Source: Ctenopharyngodon idella (lineage: Eukaryota; Chordata; Actinopteri; Cypriniformes; Xenocyprididae). From it: a stretch of 64,000 bases of DNA. Location: the NCBI RefSeq assembly GCF_019924925.1, contig NC_067231.1, positions 5,759,854 through 5,823,853 of the forward strand. Direction: 5' to 3'. Positions within the stretch are counted from its first letter, which is position 1. Every line of letters begins with the position of its first letter. The notes beneath the pieces were generated by a model. The model ran no database searches and had not been told where the DNA came from. It was given only the letters and a program-made list of their open reading frames with translations. Shown here in pieces: positions 44,837 to 56,769 of this stretch. A program made the translations under genes and the position numbers.

Positions 44837-45685
44837 TATATATATATATATAAGATGTCACATTGATCTCATGTGCTGCTTTATTTTTTTATTATTTTCT
44901 ATATTATTTAAAAAAATCAACTGTATTTTTTTGTGGTCGTTCTATGTGAGTTTAATTGTTCATGTTATATTTTGAGTTAATAAAATGAAATGTAAAATGT
45001 AATTATCAATATATCTATCACAGGATCCTGAATCTTTTCAAATCGCAATCATATCACGGCAAGTTTTGAGAAATAAGCAGATTTTCTAAAAGAATCAATG
45101 TCAGATCATATCATGAAACGTCCAATTTACACATCCAAATATATACATGTGTATTTTTTTTTTTTTTTAAATCCTAATTTTTACACTTTAGCTTTACCAT
45201 GTAGCCATAGTTACAAGATGTCTGCTTGCCAACTATAAAACACAAGTACTACAAAGTTTATAATGATGTCTAAAATACTTACTCATCTTTATTTTTGCGA
45301 ACAGAGTGAACATTTGGTACAAAGGTTTTCTGTTGGGGAAAAAAAGTCAGTCAGTTGTAAAAGTTTCTAGAATATGTGCATTCTTTTAATCTTGAACTTA
45401 AGATGCTGTATCTATTTACTGTAACATCCTTTTTTTCTTCTTCCTTTCTTTTTTAAAGCTAAGAGCAGCACAAAAACCCACTCATGATACTGAACCATTG
45501 ACATTAGAGAGTGCAACCTTTTTATATCCACCCAGGGTGAGATCTCGGGAGCGCAAAGAGGTCAGTCTGCCTGGTGGAGGGGGATTCAGTGATACTCGGC
45601 CTGGCAGTCCTCTGCCCACAGCAAATGATGGTCTGAAAGCAGTAGATGAACTCGCCTCTCCATCCCCATCTCCATGTTCAGACAT
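38286..45685 (-). CDS. polr3d: RNA polymerase III subunit RPC4, eight coding exons with a one-base phase break
   Basis: POLR3D/RPC4 is a Pol III subunit that pairs with RPC5 in the TFIIF-like subcomplex in the nucleus. Coding exons on the minus strand are 45685-45518, 45329-45283, 44545-44401, 41591-41470, 41349-41247, 41133-40871, 40508-40356 and 38441-38286. Exon 1 carries LRSRDLTLGGYKK. Exon 3 carries QSHSIFEQGPAD after an Arg/Glu-rich stretch. The last two exons carry the conserved Rpc4 tail (GLIGKLQIRKSGKVQL, then MTVLGNITHKLVCSPDF). Exons 1-3 end in phase 0, but exon 4 reads in frame only if one extra base precedes it (coding total 1157 nt). No stop codon lies inside any exon, and about 385 aa would result if phase were restored. 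The cause may be a missed microexon, an indel in the assembly, or real damage. The exon 1 donor, GTTGCA, is weak. An in-frame ATG seven codons upstream (45706) is an alternative start. Confidence 0.9.
39126..40125. mobile_element. hAT-like element with exact 8-bp target duplication in polr3d intron 7
   Basis: CAAAATAT flanks both sides (39118-39125 and 40126-40133). The ends TAGAGATGCACCGAT and ATCGGTGCATTTCTA are inverted. The interior has repeated CGGCCGAT and ATCGGTAT words. It is 1000 bp with no transposase. Confidence 0.9.
40809..40826. repeat. poly(A) run in polr3d intron 6
   Basis: A run of about 18 A on the plus strand (poly(T) in the gene sense) lies about 45 bp downstream of polr3d exon 6. 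Confidence 0.7.
41680..41770 (+). mobile_element. LINE/SINE tail fragment
   Basis: TTTATTTGTATAGTGCTTTT then ACACATTGTTTCAAAGCAGC and TTTACAGAAAATC. This is the common fish retroposon tail word set, similar in kind to the SINE3 tail at 13485-13540. Confidence 0.5.
41900..44075 (-). pseudogene. degraded Gypsy-type LTR retrotransposon pol fragment, split by an insert
   Basis: Minus-strand translation of 44060-43560 gives RNase H-region pieces (TAAETKYSRVEKETLAGVWA, DDSPLTTLLSSKGQGRAG, RWSARLMAFTYDIQYKLG, ENVTADCL). That of 42540-41900 gives the integrase region (FCVTCQLHDKSAITHTTPLH, DAWEKVAIDIMGPFDAAPVD, then NVSGLPLPPAG). Stops and frameshifts occur throughout, and no LTRs were identified. 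About 1 kb of unrelated sequence (42541-43560) separates the halves, and part of the zinc-binding N-terminus of integrase is missing. It lies in polr3d intron 3, in the same direction as the gene. Confidence 0.82.
42541..43560. mobile_element. unidentified insert inside the Gypsy fragment
   Basis: This non-Gypsy, AT-rich sequence begins ATCGAGTCAATTATTTTTAC with GATTAATCAAGATTAATCAT and includes AATTGAATCGCAGCCCTG near 43378. Gypsy reading frames resume on both sides. The GATTAATC words suggest a hAT-like nonautonomous element, but no matching termini or target duplication were found. Confidence 0.45.
44765..44852. repeat. (TA)n microsatellite in polr3d intron 2
   Basis: A long TA run with two TAATTA interruptions. 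Confidence 0.92.
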
Positions 45686-46865
45686 CCTACCAAACCCCAG
45701 AAACACTTACTGAAAACACCAACCCTTGACAATTGTGTTGGGCATAATACATGATTACTCAGACTGATACAATGGTAAAAAGAGCCTCAGACTTATGGGT
45801 GTAATATAAAACAAACTCTGCTGCGCGCTCATTGAGATTACACTTAAAGACGCGCTCGCCTCCATTTTGTTAGCAACCTAAGCTAACAAAACAAAGCCTT
45901 TAATGCCACCTTATACCATTTGCACAGCCGGATTTTGAATAAAAAGAGAATACGGCTGCCTTGAGTACATCTAAGGGAAAATAAAGAAGGTACGTACTTG
46001 AAATTTGTGTAAGCACCTCAAGTCATATCTGTCAAATTCGTCCAGCTGAAGGCTACATCCTTGCAGCAGAAGCATCATGGGTCACGTGATCTGGGTTCGC
46101 TATAAAAGATTATATTATATTACACTATACTACTGTTGTTATTTTATGATATTAATGAATTATTCGATGCATTTATAGCCTGCTGTAAAAATATAAAATG
46201 TATTTATAGTGTATATTTCATATGGTCTTAAATGTTGACATAATTGTCTTATTAAACTAAACATTATTTTACAACTTTTGTTTACTATATAATAAACTAC
46301 ATTATATTATTTATATTACATTATATTTTATGTTATTGTTTAAAAAAAAACGTTCCCAGTGTTATAATAATAATAATAAAATACAAACATAAAGATAATA
46401 AAATATTAAAATAAATATATGTATATTTAAATATAAAATGTTTAAAAATATATATATATTTGCTAATTTAAAACAAAGCATGCAATTCATATGCCAAAAT
46501 AATAAGTTCATATAAGATCATAATAAAGTTCGTGTTTGTAAACACTGGCTGTGTCTCAAAACGTGAACTGCTAGTGCTTACCCAGTCCAAGACAGCATTT
46601 AGGCAAAGAAGGAACGTAAAGCATTTTGGGGCATCATGGGTTGAGTTGACTTAACTAGCTCACAACATTTTGTAACCCACAGACCACCTTCTCTGGCTCA
46701 TATTGAACAAAGGGCGGCGCTCTACTTTTGCCTGCCTTCACTTTATACTTCTCCGGTCAATGTAACTCACACACAGAGCCCGTGGCCGCGATGACTGGCG
46801 CTCACTCTCCGCTGGAATGATCTGATCTGACGGCTGCGGAGAGTCAGCGGTGCTCTGTGAAAGTC
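45686..46865. promoter_or_regulatory. shared intergenic region between divergent polr3d and bicc1
   Basis: About 1.2 kb separates the start codons of polr3d (minus) and bicc1 (plus). It must hold both promoters and the 5' UTRs. A perfect E-box CACGTG sits at 46083-46088 next to CATCATGGG. The bicc1 side (46690-46860) is GC-richer, and the middle (46130-46480) is AT-rich. Whether one bidirectional or two separate promoters exist cannot be told from sequence. Confidence 0.5.
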
Positions 46866-47058
46866 ATGGCCGCTCAGTGTGAACCCTTAAGCGGATATTT
46901 ACAGCAATCTGATCCGGGCTCCAACAGCGAGCGCAGCACTGATTCCCCTCTGCCAGTGTCTGAAGATGACTCCAGCGGACCCACGGCACCTCCGGACCCC
47001 GAGTGGACCGAGGAGAGGTTTCGAGTGGACCGGAAAAAACTGGAGATCATGTTATTAG
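46866..47058 (+). CDS. bicc1: bicaudal C homolog 1, first coding exon only
   Basis: Bicc1 is an RNA-binding KH/SAM-domain protein that controls mRNA translation and stability in kidney and left-right patterning. Only the N-terminal exon is in the window: 64 codons plus one base, starting MAAQCEPLSGYLQQSDPGS and ending in EERFRVDRKKLEIMLL, then a GTAAAA donor at 47059. The SDPGSNSERSTDSP and EERFRVDRKKLE stretches are hallmark sequences of the family. The chosen ATG gives the family MAAQ start, and an in-frame ATG three codons upstream (46857) is less likely. KH domains and the SAM domain are encoded downstream, beyond the window. No second exon was seen up to 64000. Confidence 0.93.
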
Positions 47059-49550
47059 GTAAAAATCTTGTTTCCATGACAACAATCATCAATTTTTAGA
47101 GAGTTTGAAAGAAATAAACACTCAGCAAAGTTTACAAATTAGAAGAAGGCACCATTGCTGTTAATAATTGTCTTTTATAATTGTTTAACTGAACAAACAC
47201 TTACAAATAGTAATGCAAAATCTAACGCATTGCCTCCAGCATCTGCACAGCTGAGCCGGTTATTTTCCCCGTCTCCTTTGTTCACCTCCCGTGTACAATT
47301 CTTGCTTCCACACCGATTTTGTCTTCAGAAACATGAGTTGAAATATATAGTATGCTAGTTAAGGCTCCAGTTTTCATTTGCATAGAGTTTTCAGTTGTTT
47401 CAAAGAAAGTTTCTATAGACTACATTTGAAAATAGACATAGAAACTATGTCTTTATTGCGTATTTAAAGTATTGATTCTTCAAATTATTATTTGTTTAGT
47501 TTCTCGTTTTTCATCTTTTCCACAGCAGTCTTGAATATTGTTTTTGAAAACATGGGTTGAATATATATATATATATTTTCTTCTGATACGCCTTTTGAGT
47601 AGTTAGGTCACTTTAGTGTAAAACCCCAATTTTGATGTAGTTACTGAGAGGACTGTATATTCTAATATTCTAACAAGTAGGCCTACATTAACTGTGTGCG
47701 CAGTGAACAACTCAATCAATAGGGGGCAGTGTTAAAACATCTTTGCCTTTGTTAAAGTAATTGTAAAGTGACAATGTAGTTAACGGCTTCAAAAAAGTTA
47801 AGGATTAAATGAAATGCAGTTTTTGGACAATGAATTGTCATGTTTTGGCTCACAGTTCAGACAGCATGTGGCATTTGTTCAGATGATTGGCTGAAAAACT
47901 GTGGAATTCAGAACTGAGAAAAAGAAAATTGTATTGGCTTTAGTAGAGTCACAAAACATTCATAAATGCAACTTTTTCCATTAATCTGTTGCGGTTTGAT
48001 TTTTAAACTAGTGGATTTATCCAGCAGTTTATAAAAATTGTCAAGAGCTTCTCATCCAACGGCTCTGTAGGGATGGTAAAGCGCTTTGATAGTCTCTGCT
48101 GTAATGCTTTGTCCATGTCGGGTCATGCTTTCCATGTTGTTTCATGGTTCTGAGTGAGTTTTGAAAGGGACATCATCATCCTCCTACACACACAGTCTCT
48201 AGGTTCAGTTCACCACAGCAATCCTTCCTGCTGAGGTCATTCAGCATCTCCTCACAGGATTTTACAGTGTATTTGATCAACCTGCTTGCTGCAGGAATGC
48301 CTTAAGGATTAGGATTCTTCTAGAAGACGCACAGAGAAGCTCATGTAAATTATGAGATTTATTTACCAAACCAAATGTTAGAAACTTAGCATTACTCAAT
48401 TAGATTTAAGACGGGTCATAAAACTAGAGTTCATCAAACATGAAGTGACCTTGCGTTTCATATCCAGAACAATCATACTACAATCCACAGAAGTAGAAAG
48501 CACTTTTATTGTGAGAAAAAAAAAGAAAAAAAAAAGTTTTGTTTTTCTTTTAATTGACATTCTGGCATGTCTGATTATCTACGACTTTGCCAATGCATGA
48601 ATACTTCATTGGCAGCTGTTACAAGATATAGTGTCATTTTGTTGAAGAAGGATGCAACGGTTGTTAATCGTAAGAACAGTTTTCAAATATTTTAAAGTTC
48701 CAACTTCAAGCTTCATGTTTAATAGCTGTGAACCGCTCATCTCTGCGTGTTTTCAGAAATGTTAACATCACAGGTGCGTGCTCCAAAAGCTCTTTCTCCA
48801 TCAGATAGGCTATAATGAGAGCAGTTAAGCAACATTCAAGAATGCTTTTATGAATCTTATTGTACCTCTTGGATGGGAAGAACCATTCATCATTTCATTT
48901 TATAACTATTTTAGCTGGCTCAAGTGGACGAAATACACTGTCATCCTGGAATTCTCTATACTGGATCACATAAAGGAGGCTTGAACTTGTTTTCTGTCCC
49001 AGATATGTATTATTTTTTGTATTTGTGTAGATTATGTTGAGCAGGAATGCATCCATACCAGGATGACTCTGTTTAATGTTATGTTCACTGCACTACTGTG
49101 TCAAAATGATGTATGCTTCTATGCCTAAAGATCAGCACCAATTATAATGTAACATACAGTCTGTTGAAAGTCTATAGTGAGCTGCTTACGTAGGCAGCAT
49201 TTTAATGCATCATATAGGCTCCCAACACTAAAGCTGTTCCAAAATGTGATTAGCTTAATTATTAGGAATGAAAGCTTGTTTTTCATCACAGAATAAAAAA
49301 ATAAAAATGTAATTACGACTTTTTAATTACCATTCTTGAATGCTTCACATAAGAATCAATACAGAGTGTTTCAAAGAAAGGGTCAAACAGGATAGAAAAT
49401 AGCCTATTACTTGTAAATTAGGATGTTTTGATGTATAAATCTTGCTAACATTATGGACATCAGAGAACATTATAACATTTTTTAAAAAATGTTCATGACC
49501 CCTTTAATAGCATTGTTTAATGCAATCTTTATTAGATTTAAAAATTAATA
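47059..49550 (+). other. bicc1: bicc1 intron 1, proximal part, mostly unique-looking sequence
   Basis: This is AT-rich intron sequence with no convincing exon on either strand. A short tract at 47563-47575 is TA-rich. The region is a reasonable place for intronic regulatory sequence, but nothing specific can be read. Confidence 0.5.
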
Positions 49551-50199
49551 TTAAAGGGATAGTTCACCCAAAAATGAAAATTATTCCATGATTTAGTCAC
49601 CCTCAAGCCATCCTAGGTGTATATGACTATCTTCTTTCTGACAATCTGAGATATATTTAAAAATATCCTTAGTCCTCCAAGGTTTATAATGGTTGTGAAT
49701 GGTAACCCAAATTCTGAAGACAAAAAATTTTAAAAAATTAATCCATACGACTCCAGGGGGTTAATAAAGGCCTTCTGAAGTGAATCGATGCATTTGTGTA
49801 AGACAAGCATCCTTATTTAAAACTTTACAAAGTAAAATAACGAGCTTCCTGCGCGACAGCCATACGCATTTGTTGTATGTCCAAAAAGCGTTAACTTCTG
49901 CAACATAGTACACGTTATTTTACTTTGTAAAGTTTTAAATAAGGATGCTTGTCTTACACAAACGCATCGATTCACTTCAGAAGGCCTTTATTAACCCACT
50001 GGAGTCGTATGGATTACTTTTTTTTTGGATGGATGCATTATTTTTGACTTCAAAACGCAGCCCCCCATTCACCACCATTGGAGGACTAAGGATATTTTAA
50101 AATATATCTCCAATTGTGTTCAACTGAAAGAAGATAGTCATATACACCTAGGATGGCTTGACGGTGAGTAAATCATTTTTGGGTGAACTATCCCTTTAA
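49551..50199. mobile_element. TTAA-flanked, nearly complete palindromic MITE
   Basis: TTAAAGGGATAGTTCACCCA at the left and TGGGTGAACTATCCCTTTAA at the right. The arms are about 300 bp and match almost to the centre (for example AAGACAAGCATCCTTATTTA at 49801 and its inverse around 49935-49955). The short unique loop is at about 49845-49910. It lies in bicc1 intron 1. Confidence 0.88.
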
Positions 50200-50924
50200 T
50201 TTTTCAAACTATACATTACAATTTTATGATTCCGAAATGCACTTGCATTTAAATTGATTGATTTTAGTTTTTAGTGTTTTATATTTTATTTATTTGGACA
50301 AAATATTATTGAATTTTAATGTGTTCCATTTATCAGTGATGAATAACATGAAAATAATTGTTGTCCTATCGGTATTAGTCAGAATTTTAACATCGGTATT
50401 CCATAGTTGCCTTCTAAGATACTTTCCATTGAATGTTAAAGTGAGATTTTTGAAATTTGATTATTTTACTCAATATGCAATGTATGTGCAATTATTTTTA
50501 TGATTATTAGAGTATCACTTTGTTATCTTATCAACGTGCTAATGCCAAACTCTATTGAAATCATTTGTGAATCAAGTTCCTTTGTGTGAGCAGCAGCCAA
50601 TATAGTGTTCAGACTGTCACTTATGAGGTTCCATTAAGTCAGGATTCTGCTTTACACAGTCCCTTAGGCAAAATGTTAACCCACTAGATTTTCATAAAAA
50701 GAGCTATAAATGTTCATAATGTCATTGCTCATTGCTCAATTAGTCATTCGTAAACAGATAAATAGTAGCTCTGCAACTGAACTGAATTTGATTTCTTCTT
50801 TATAAATCAAGATATTTTGTCTCTGATTCTTGTGGATCCTGCTTTATTTACTCTGAGACCAAATACCAGAGGCTAATGGAAACAGACTGAGATGGACTCA
50901 GATTTGAGCGTCAAAGGCTGTGTT

Positions 50925-51565
50925 CACACTGTCAGTTTTTGGGATTGACAACTGCATATACTTACAGGTGTGAGTCTTGAAATGTCCCATTGAAACAGCA
51001 ACTAACTTACAGTAGGGTCTCAAATACTGTCTGTGTATGAACGTGCAACGGGAGTCCAGCCCGAATTCTCTTACCAGAGTATTATCAAAGATGGCGACAT
51101 CCATAAAACTGAAAAGTGTTATCACTTTTGATATGACAAGAGTCCAATTGAGAAGCTAGTTCACCCGTTAAATCTTCATTAACCGACAGCAGCTTTTATA
51201 TCTGGGTGGAGAGCAGAGCATTTGAGTCACGTGTAGAACAAAAAAACTGATGGGAGCAGCTTCGGTGGTGAACAGTGACTGGATCTAAAACCTTCAGAAA
51301 GCCCACAGCAAATGGTAGACACGCATTCGTGCAGCGTCGAGCGGCTTTCTTGCACTGTATGACGTGGCAGACAAATAGTTGTCCAGTCCGGTTCCGTTCA
51401 CACAGTGTAGGTTTTCAGAGAATACGATTGTGAGTCCTGAAAATTTACGGGTGTGAGTTTGGTAATAGAATGCGGTTGTCACTCCCATAAATAACCGAAC
51501 TGTATGTGAACAGAACCGTATTAAGGACTGACAACCGTATTCTGCTTCTGTGTGAACGTGGCAGA
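50925..51565. mobile_element. MITE with GTGTTCACAC ends
   Basis: The left end GCTGTGTTCACACTGTCAG and right end CTTCTGTGTGAACGTGGCAG are imperfect inverted repeats. The inner words ACAGGTGTGAGTCTTGAAAT and GTGAGTCCTGAAAATTTACG suggest an internal duplication. The right half also occurs at 36820-37010. Confidence 0.65.
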
Positions 51566-51569
51566 CGTG

Positions 51570-53630
51570 TTCAGGATATACTGCAGTGGTGATGTTGAAA
51601 GCCCTCTTCATGGGTCAAGTTAAGTGTCTAGCAGTCATTGACTGCGTATTTTGGAGATAATTGTTTATTTTTCCAATTTCTCGACTTTCTAGATAGTGTT
51701 TGTACAAATAAGGAGTAGTACTCTCTGTCCAGTCTACATCAAGGGCTTTGGGTTTTTCCAAATTTCCAAAGCCCAGATTGTTTTTCATTACGTGTCTTAG
51801 ATGAGATGGAAACAGTTTCTCTTCCCAAATCTTGGCAGGGGATTTGCAAAAGTACCCTTGCAAAAGAAATTCCCAAACAAGTTTACACGACATCTCAATG
51901 TCTTTGATCACCGTAGGTCAGAGTCGGGCACCAAAGTGAACTAGCAGTCTGTTTAAGATTCCAAACAGGAAGGGATCAAATGGCTTGTTTAACAAGCATA
52001 ACTCTTATCGCAGATGGGTTTGATCCATTCTGGGGAGCCCAAATAAAACATTGTTGCTGCCTGGTGATTTTGTAAAACACTTCAGTTTTTATAGCATGTT
52101 TATAATGTGGAAAATAGGTGAACTTTCTTCCACTGAAGAAAGCTGGTTTGGCTTTGGAGTTATTTTTCCCATTTAAAAAACTTCTGACTATTACTAAGAC
52201 AATAATTTATTTACTAAGTATCATTGCTTACTAAATTACATAGAGTACATTCTGAAACTGCTTGTGTCTTAAAAGTGTACTTTGGCTAACTCTGTTCTGG
52301 GTATGTTTGTGCGCGTGCTTGGCCGAGGCCTGGTTAAAAAGTTCATCTTTTTGTTGTCTGTCGGATGAAAGTATAGAGACAGGAAGTGAGTTCGGTGAGG
52401 AATGTGCTTGGGGCTAACTGTCCTCTGGATCGAGGCCTAGGGAAACACTTTTCCCTGTAGCTTTCAGAGGGTAAACGTGGCATTCTCCCCAAGAACTACT
52501 GCTGAGGTGAATCGCCGTGGCCTTGTTTTTGAGTTCATAGCAGTATGGCGTTTTAAGCACATCGGACAGACAAAGCCTAGCAACTCAGTTGGCACGTAGC
52601 AAACGTAATACAATGCGAAAGGCCAATAAATGTTTGAAAGAATGGAAATCATTCTGTAAAAGGTGGTAGAATCGAGTATATTGGGACCATTCAGGAAACC
52701 CTGGCTTGTGTTGTTCGGGTCTGAGGGACCCTTGAGAGGTGGTGGGCGGAAGAGTCCCAGTGCTCACAGCACATAATTCACTGCAGCTGTTGGAGAGTCT
52801 CTGTTTTTAAAAAATGCTGGCGCGGACCAGAGACTTTGTTATGACAAGGAAAAGAACGAGCCATTACACTATAGCTACTAACTCAACTCATCTGAGTCGA
52901 AAACGAAATGGTTGTTTTTCAAAGCAATCAAACCTGTAAATGTGTTACATCTTAGATATGACATTGTCACATTTTGTTTATAGGCATGTCTTTTATGTTG
53001 CAGAGCAATTTTTTTTTTTTTTTTTTTTTTTTTGTCTTTTAAATTTGCTTTTTTGCCATTGGCATTGGCATCATATACATAAATAATCAGTAATTACATT
53101 TCATAGTTTGTGTTTAGGTGAACCTCTCAGTTCATTTAAAACACCTCAGTAGAATCCACCCAAGAGTTTCCTGGCGGAATGAGTAATGTCTCTGGCATTT
53201 TTTTTATTCACATCCTAACACACCTATTGCACTTAAGATCCATTATATTATGTGCAGTTTAAGGCAGAAGTTACAGTTGAATTATTTTTTGGTCTGTTCC
53301 AGGATTGCTGCATGCTTAGTGGCTGTGGTTTCCCAGATACCAGCTGCCTGCATATGTGGGAACTTTGCTCAAAGGGTCAATGACGTGGCGCTCCTTTTTT
53401 TTTTTTGTCTGGAAGTTGTTCAGAAATATATTAAACATGCAATATAGGCAATAATACAATTCCTCTATGATTTTTTTTTAATGTCTAAATTAAAATTCTT
53501 TTTTTTTTTTTTTTTCAGACATTACAGTAAAATGTGTATGTCATTGTGAGATCAAAATATAGAAAAAACTCATTAAAAAGACAGGAATTCTTAAAAACTG
53601 TAGTATTGTAAAATTAGTATAGTACTGCAG
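51570..53630. other. bicc1: bicc1 intron 1, no gene or clear repeat
   Basis: Unique-looking intron sequence with T-runs at 53008-53032 and 53499-53517. No exon or element boundaries could be supported. Confidence 0.45.
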
Positions 53631-53635
53631 TAAGG

Positions 53636-53870
53636 CTGGGCGATTTTTTCTGATTTTTTACGCTTAATTCGAATTTAACGTTTTGCCTCGATTTTATTAT
53701 TTTTGAAATCGAGAAATCGCGATTTTTAATAAGCAAGCGTTACAATTAGACATGCTGACAATACAGCAATGATAACCGTTAGGAGAAGAAAATGATCCGA
53801 CCACATGATGGCGCCGGCGCGCCTGATTAACCGCTCTCATGTGACGCTCTATGAAAGTAGAACACATCAC
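53636..53870. mobile_element. single end of a hAT-like element
   Basis: It starts near AAGGCTGGGCGATTTTTTCT and carries CTCGATTTTATTATTTTTGA and AAATCGAGAAATCGCGATTT, typical of the AATCGA-rich subterminal zones of the local hAT-like families. No right end is seen. Confidence 0.45.
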
Positions 53871-53875
53871 TGTAC

Positions 53876-54077
53876 TTAAAGGGTTAATTCACCCAAAAAT
53901 GAAAATAATGTCATTTATTACTCGCCCTCATATTCTAAGCTCCGAAGCAGTGTTTTGAAATCGGCCCATCACTATATTGTTGAAAAGTCGTTATTTTGTT
54001 TTTTTGGCGCACAAAAATATTCTCGGCGCTTTATAATATTAAGGTAGAACTACTGAACTCGCATGAACTGTTTTAAA
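53876..54077. mobile_element. left arm of a TTAA foldback MITE, cut off by the DIRS fragment
   Basis: TTAAAGGGTTAATTCACCCA then TTTTTGGCGCACAAAAATAT and TTTATAATATTAAGGTAGAA match the arm of the 6257-7172 and 56770-57324 family. Sequence changes abruptly at about 54078 to GC-rich DIRS-like coding DNA. Confidence 0.65.
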
Positions 54078-55733
54078 TATGCAAGAACTGCGCATGGCGA
54101 CTGACCTCGCCCTCCGGGTGACGAAAGTCACAGCGCGTGCCCTGGGTCAGACGATGTCCACCCTGGTGGTCCAGGAACGACATCTCTGGCTGGACCTGGC
54201 TGAAATGAAGGACGCCGACAAAGTTCGCTTTCTCGACGCCCCCATTTCCCAGGCCGGCCTCTTCGGCGACACTGTCGAGGACTTTGCCCAGCAGTTCTCG
54301 GCAGTGCAGAAGCAGACGGAGGCCATAAAACACATCTTGCCCCGGCGTGATGTTGCCACCGTTCCGCCACGGGCTGGCCCCCAACCTGTTTGTCGCCGAG
54401 GGCGTCCCCCTGCGGCTGCACAGGCTCCTGGGAGATCGGAACCTTCCCATCCTCCCAGAGCCTCCTACAGGAAGGCGACGCAGCCCGCCCAGGCCGCTAA
54501 GCCCTCGAAAATGAAGCCTCCGAAGCGGTCCTGAGACGGGTGGCCCAGAGATGGAGGGGACTGCTCTGTCCCAAGAGATGGTGAAGGCACCGCTCCTTCC
54601 CCCGGGAGAGGGCTGGGTGGAGAATCCTGTGTTTCGTTTTATTTCTGTTCCGCCCTCCTTTTCAATAAAAGAGCAGTTTCCAAAATCTCTTGGCCATACA
54701 GGGTCTGTGCTGACAGTGTGCGACGCACTGCTTCCTCACTCTCGGCCACACCCTCCTTCGCCACGGGCAGGGGACACACAGCCTCCCCACGCCTCCCTGC
54801 CCCGTCCCCCAGGGGACACTCGGAGCCACGTGAGTGCACCCCACTCACTGCCTGTACCTCAGGACGCTCTGCCTCCAGGGTTGGGCCTCAGCTCTCCACG
54901 CTGCCCCTCCGCGGGTACTTCTGCTGTCCAGATGGTGCCACTCGTACGGAGCTTGGGGGCCTGGCTACGCCTCCCCAACCCGTCCCGTTGGCTCATTTGG
55001 ACAGTCAGACTCGGCTATGCAATTCAATTCACCAGGCGTTCCCCCAGGTCCTGTACACCTCGGTGGCAGGCAAGGACGCTCCTGTCCTGTGGGCAGAAAT
55101 TGCGGTCCTCTTGGCAACGGACCCTATAGAGCCTGTCCCTCCAGCCGAGATGAAGTCAGGGTTTTACAGCCCGTACTTCATAGTACCCAAGAAAAGCGGG
55201 GGGTTACGGCCAATCTTGGATTTGCGTGTCTTGAATCGGGCCCTTCACAAGCTCCCGTTCAAGATGCTCACGCTGAAACGCATCCTCACGTGCGTTCGCG
55301 CCCAGGATTGGTTTGCAGCGATCGACCTGAAGGACGCGTACTTTCATGTCTCGATCCTCCTTCGACACAGACCATTTCTACACTTTGCGTTCGAGGGTCG
55401 GGCATATCAGTACAAGGTCCTACCCTTCGGGCTGTCCCTGTCACCTCGTGGAAGGTGCCCTTGCCCCGCTCAGGGAAGTGGGTGTTCGCATACTCAACTA
55501 TCTCGACGACTGGCTCATTCTGGCCCAGTCGCAAGATCAGTTGTGCGAACACGAGGACTTGGTGCTCTGGCACCTCAGCCAGTTGGGGCTTCGGGTCAGC
55601 TAGGAAAAGAACAAACTCTCCACCATGCAGAGTATCTCTTTTCTCAGTGTGGAGCTGGACTCGGTCAACATGATGGCGTGTCTCACCAACGAGCGCGCAC
55701 AGTCAGTGCTGAACTGCCTGAATACGTTCTCAC
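54078..55733 (+). pseudogene. truncated DIRS-type retrotransposon (gag-like ORF and reverse transcriptase)
   Basis: The first ORF (54079-54534, 151 aa) ends in a Pro/Arg/Lys-rich tail and resembles the C-terminal part of a DIRS gag-like protein. From 54718 a second frame carries reverse transcriptase: GFYSPYFIVPKKSGGLRPIL, LDLRVLNRAL, AAIDLKDAYFHVSI, then VLPFGLSLSPR. The polymerase core with NYLDDWLILAQ lies in another frame (55346-55603), so a small deletion near 55450-55465 breaks the protein. Frame changes and a stop follow (LGLRVS then stop, then MQSISFLSVELDSVNM). No tyrosine recombinase or terminal repeats were found. The strong GC rise against flanking intron fits a transferred segment. 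The copy is dead. Confidence 0.85.
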
Positions 55734-55799
55734 AGAAAACAGCTTTTATTGGAAAATTAAACAACATTTTATTAAACTTTGATAATTGCCTTATTCTTT

Positions 55800-56769
55800 T
55801 AAACTACTGAGAAGATAGTGATCAAACTACATTTTATAAAAATCACCTGTCAGCATGAGAGTCAAATTGGATGACTACAGGGACTCATCTCAAGATCACT
55901 CATTTAACAGTTAATCTATTCCCAAAATTATGAAAAAAAAAAAAGATCAGTCAAGAATAGAACATTTTTGAAAATATTAAAATCAAGATTGTCAGAATTA
56001 GAATGTGTAGTTTGTGCATAAAAAATGTCTTTCAAAACCAACACACTGAACGATGTTCACTAAGTTTTTCAATTGGATTGGCGTTTACTCTCTTTAGCAT
56101 GCAGTGTGAAGTATTTTACTCAGTTTCCTGATTATTCTGATTAAATTTCAGCGAGTGAAGCACAAATTTATACTCCCGTGTGTTATGTATTGTGTACGTT
56201 ATTGTCTCTGATGCATTCAAAACATCCAGTAGTGTGGGTTTTCCAGGAAATGTGTGTACTCGCTGGATCTCTTCTTGTAAATACTACAGTGTATTGTGCA
56301 CTTTATTTTTTAACAGACAATGTTGTGATATTCAAATGATGTGGATTTGAAAACAGATGGATCATAAGGTAATAATTATTTATTTCTTTATTTAGTTCAA
56401 AATGCTTTTTGCTTAGTTTATCATACTTATTTTACGTGGCTTAAATAAATTACGTTACTCAGAGACTAACATGTTTGAAAATCAGGTTAGTTTTTTTACC
56501 AAGTGGTTTTGATGCACAAAGTTATTTTTTATTGTCTCTTATAACAAAAATATTTCATTTAAACCCATGCAAATGCAGATCCTGTTGTAAATAACAGTTA
56601 AAAATCACTTTTTAAAACTGTTGTTCCATTATTAGCCCTTGGCAGATTTTAACTGGCAGTTATGACATTTTGGTGAAAAATTAGGAGGTCAAAAGAGATT
56701 TTCAAAAAAGACACACATGCTTGGATGAATCGTTCACAATAGGATCTATAACATGCATTTTAAAAACAG
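55800..56769. other. bicc1: bicc1 intron 1, AT-rich, nothing recognised
   Basis: No coding or repeat structure could be supported between the DIRS fragment and the next MITE. Confidence 0.45.

Noticed and set aside
54551..55129. 192-aa ORF in the DIRS region
   Set aside because: It overlaps the reverse transcriptase frame and lacks any domain. It may be part of the spacer between DIRS ORFs.
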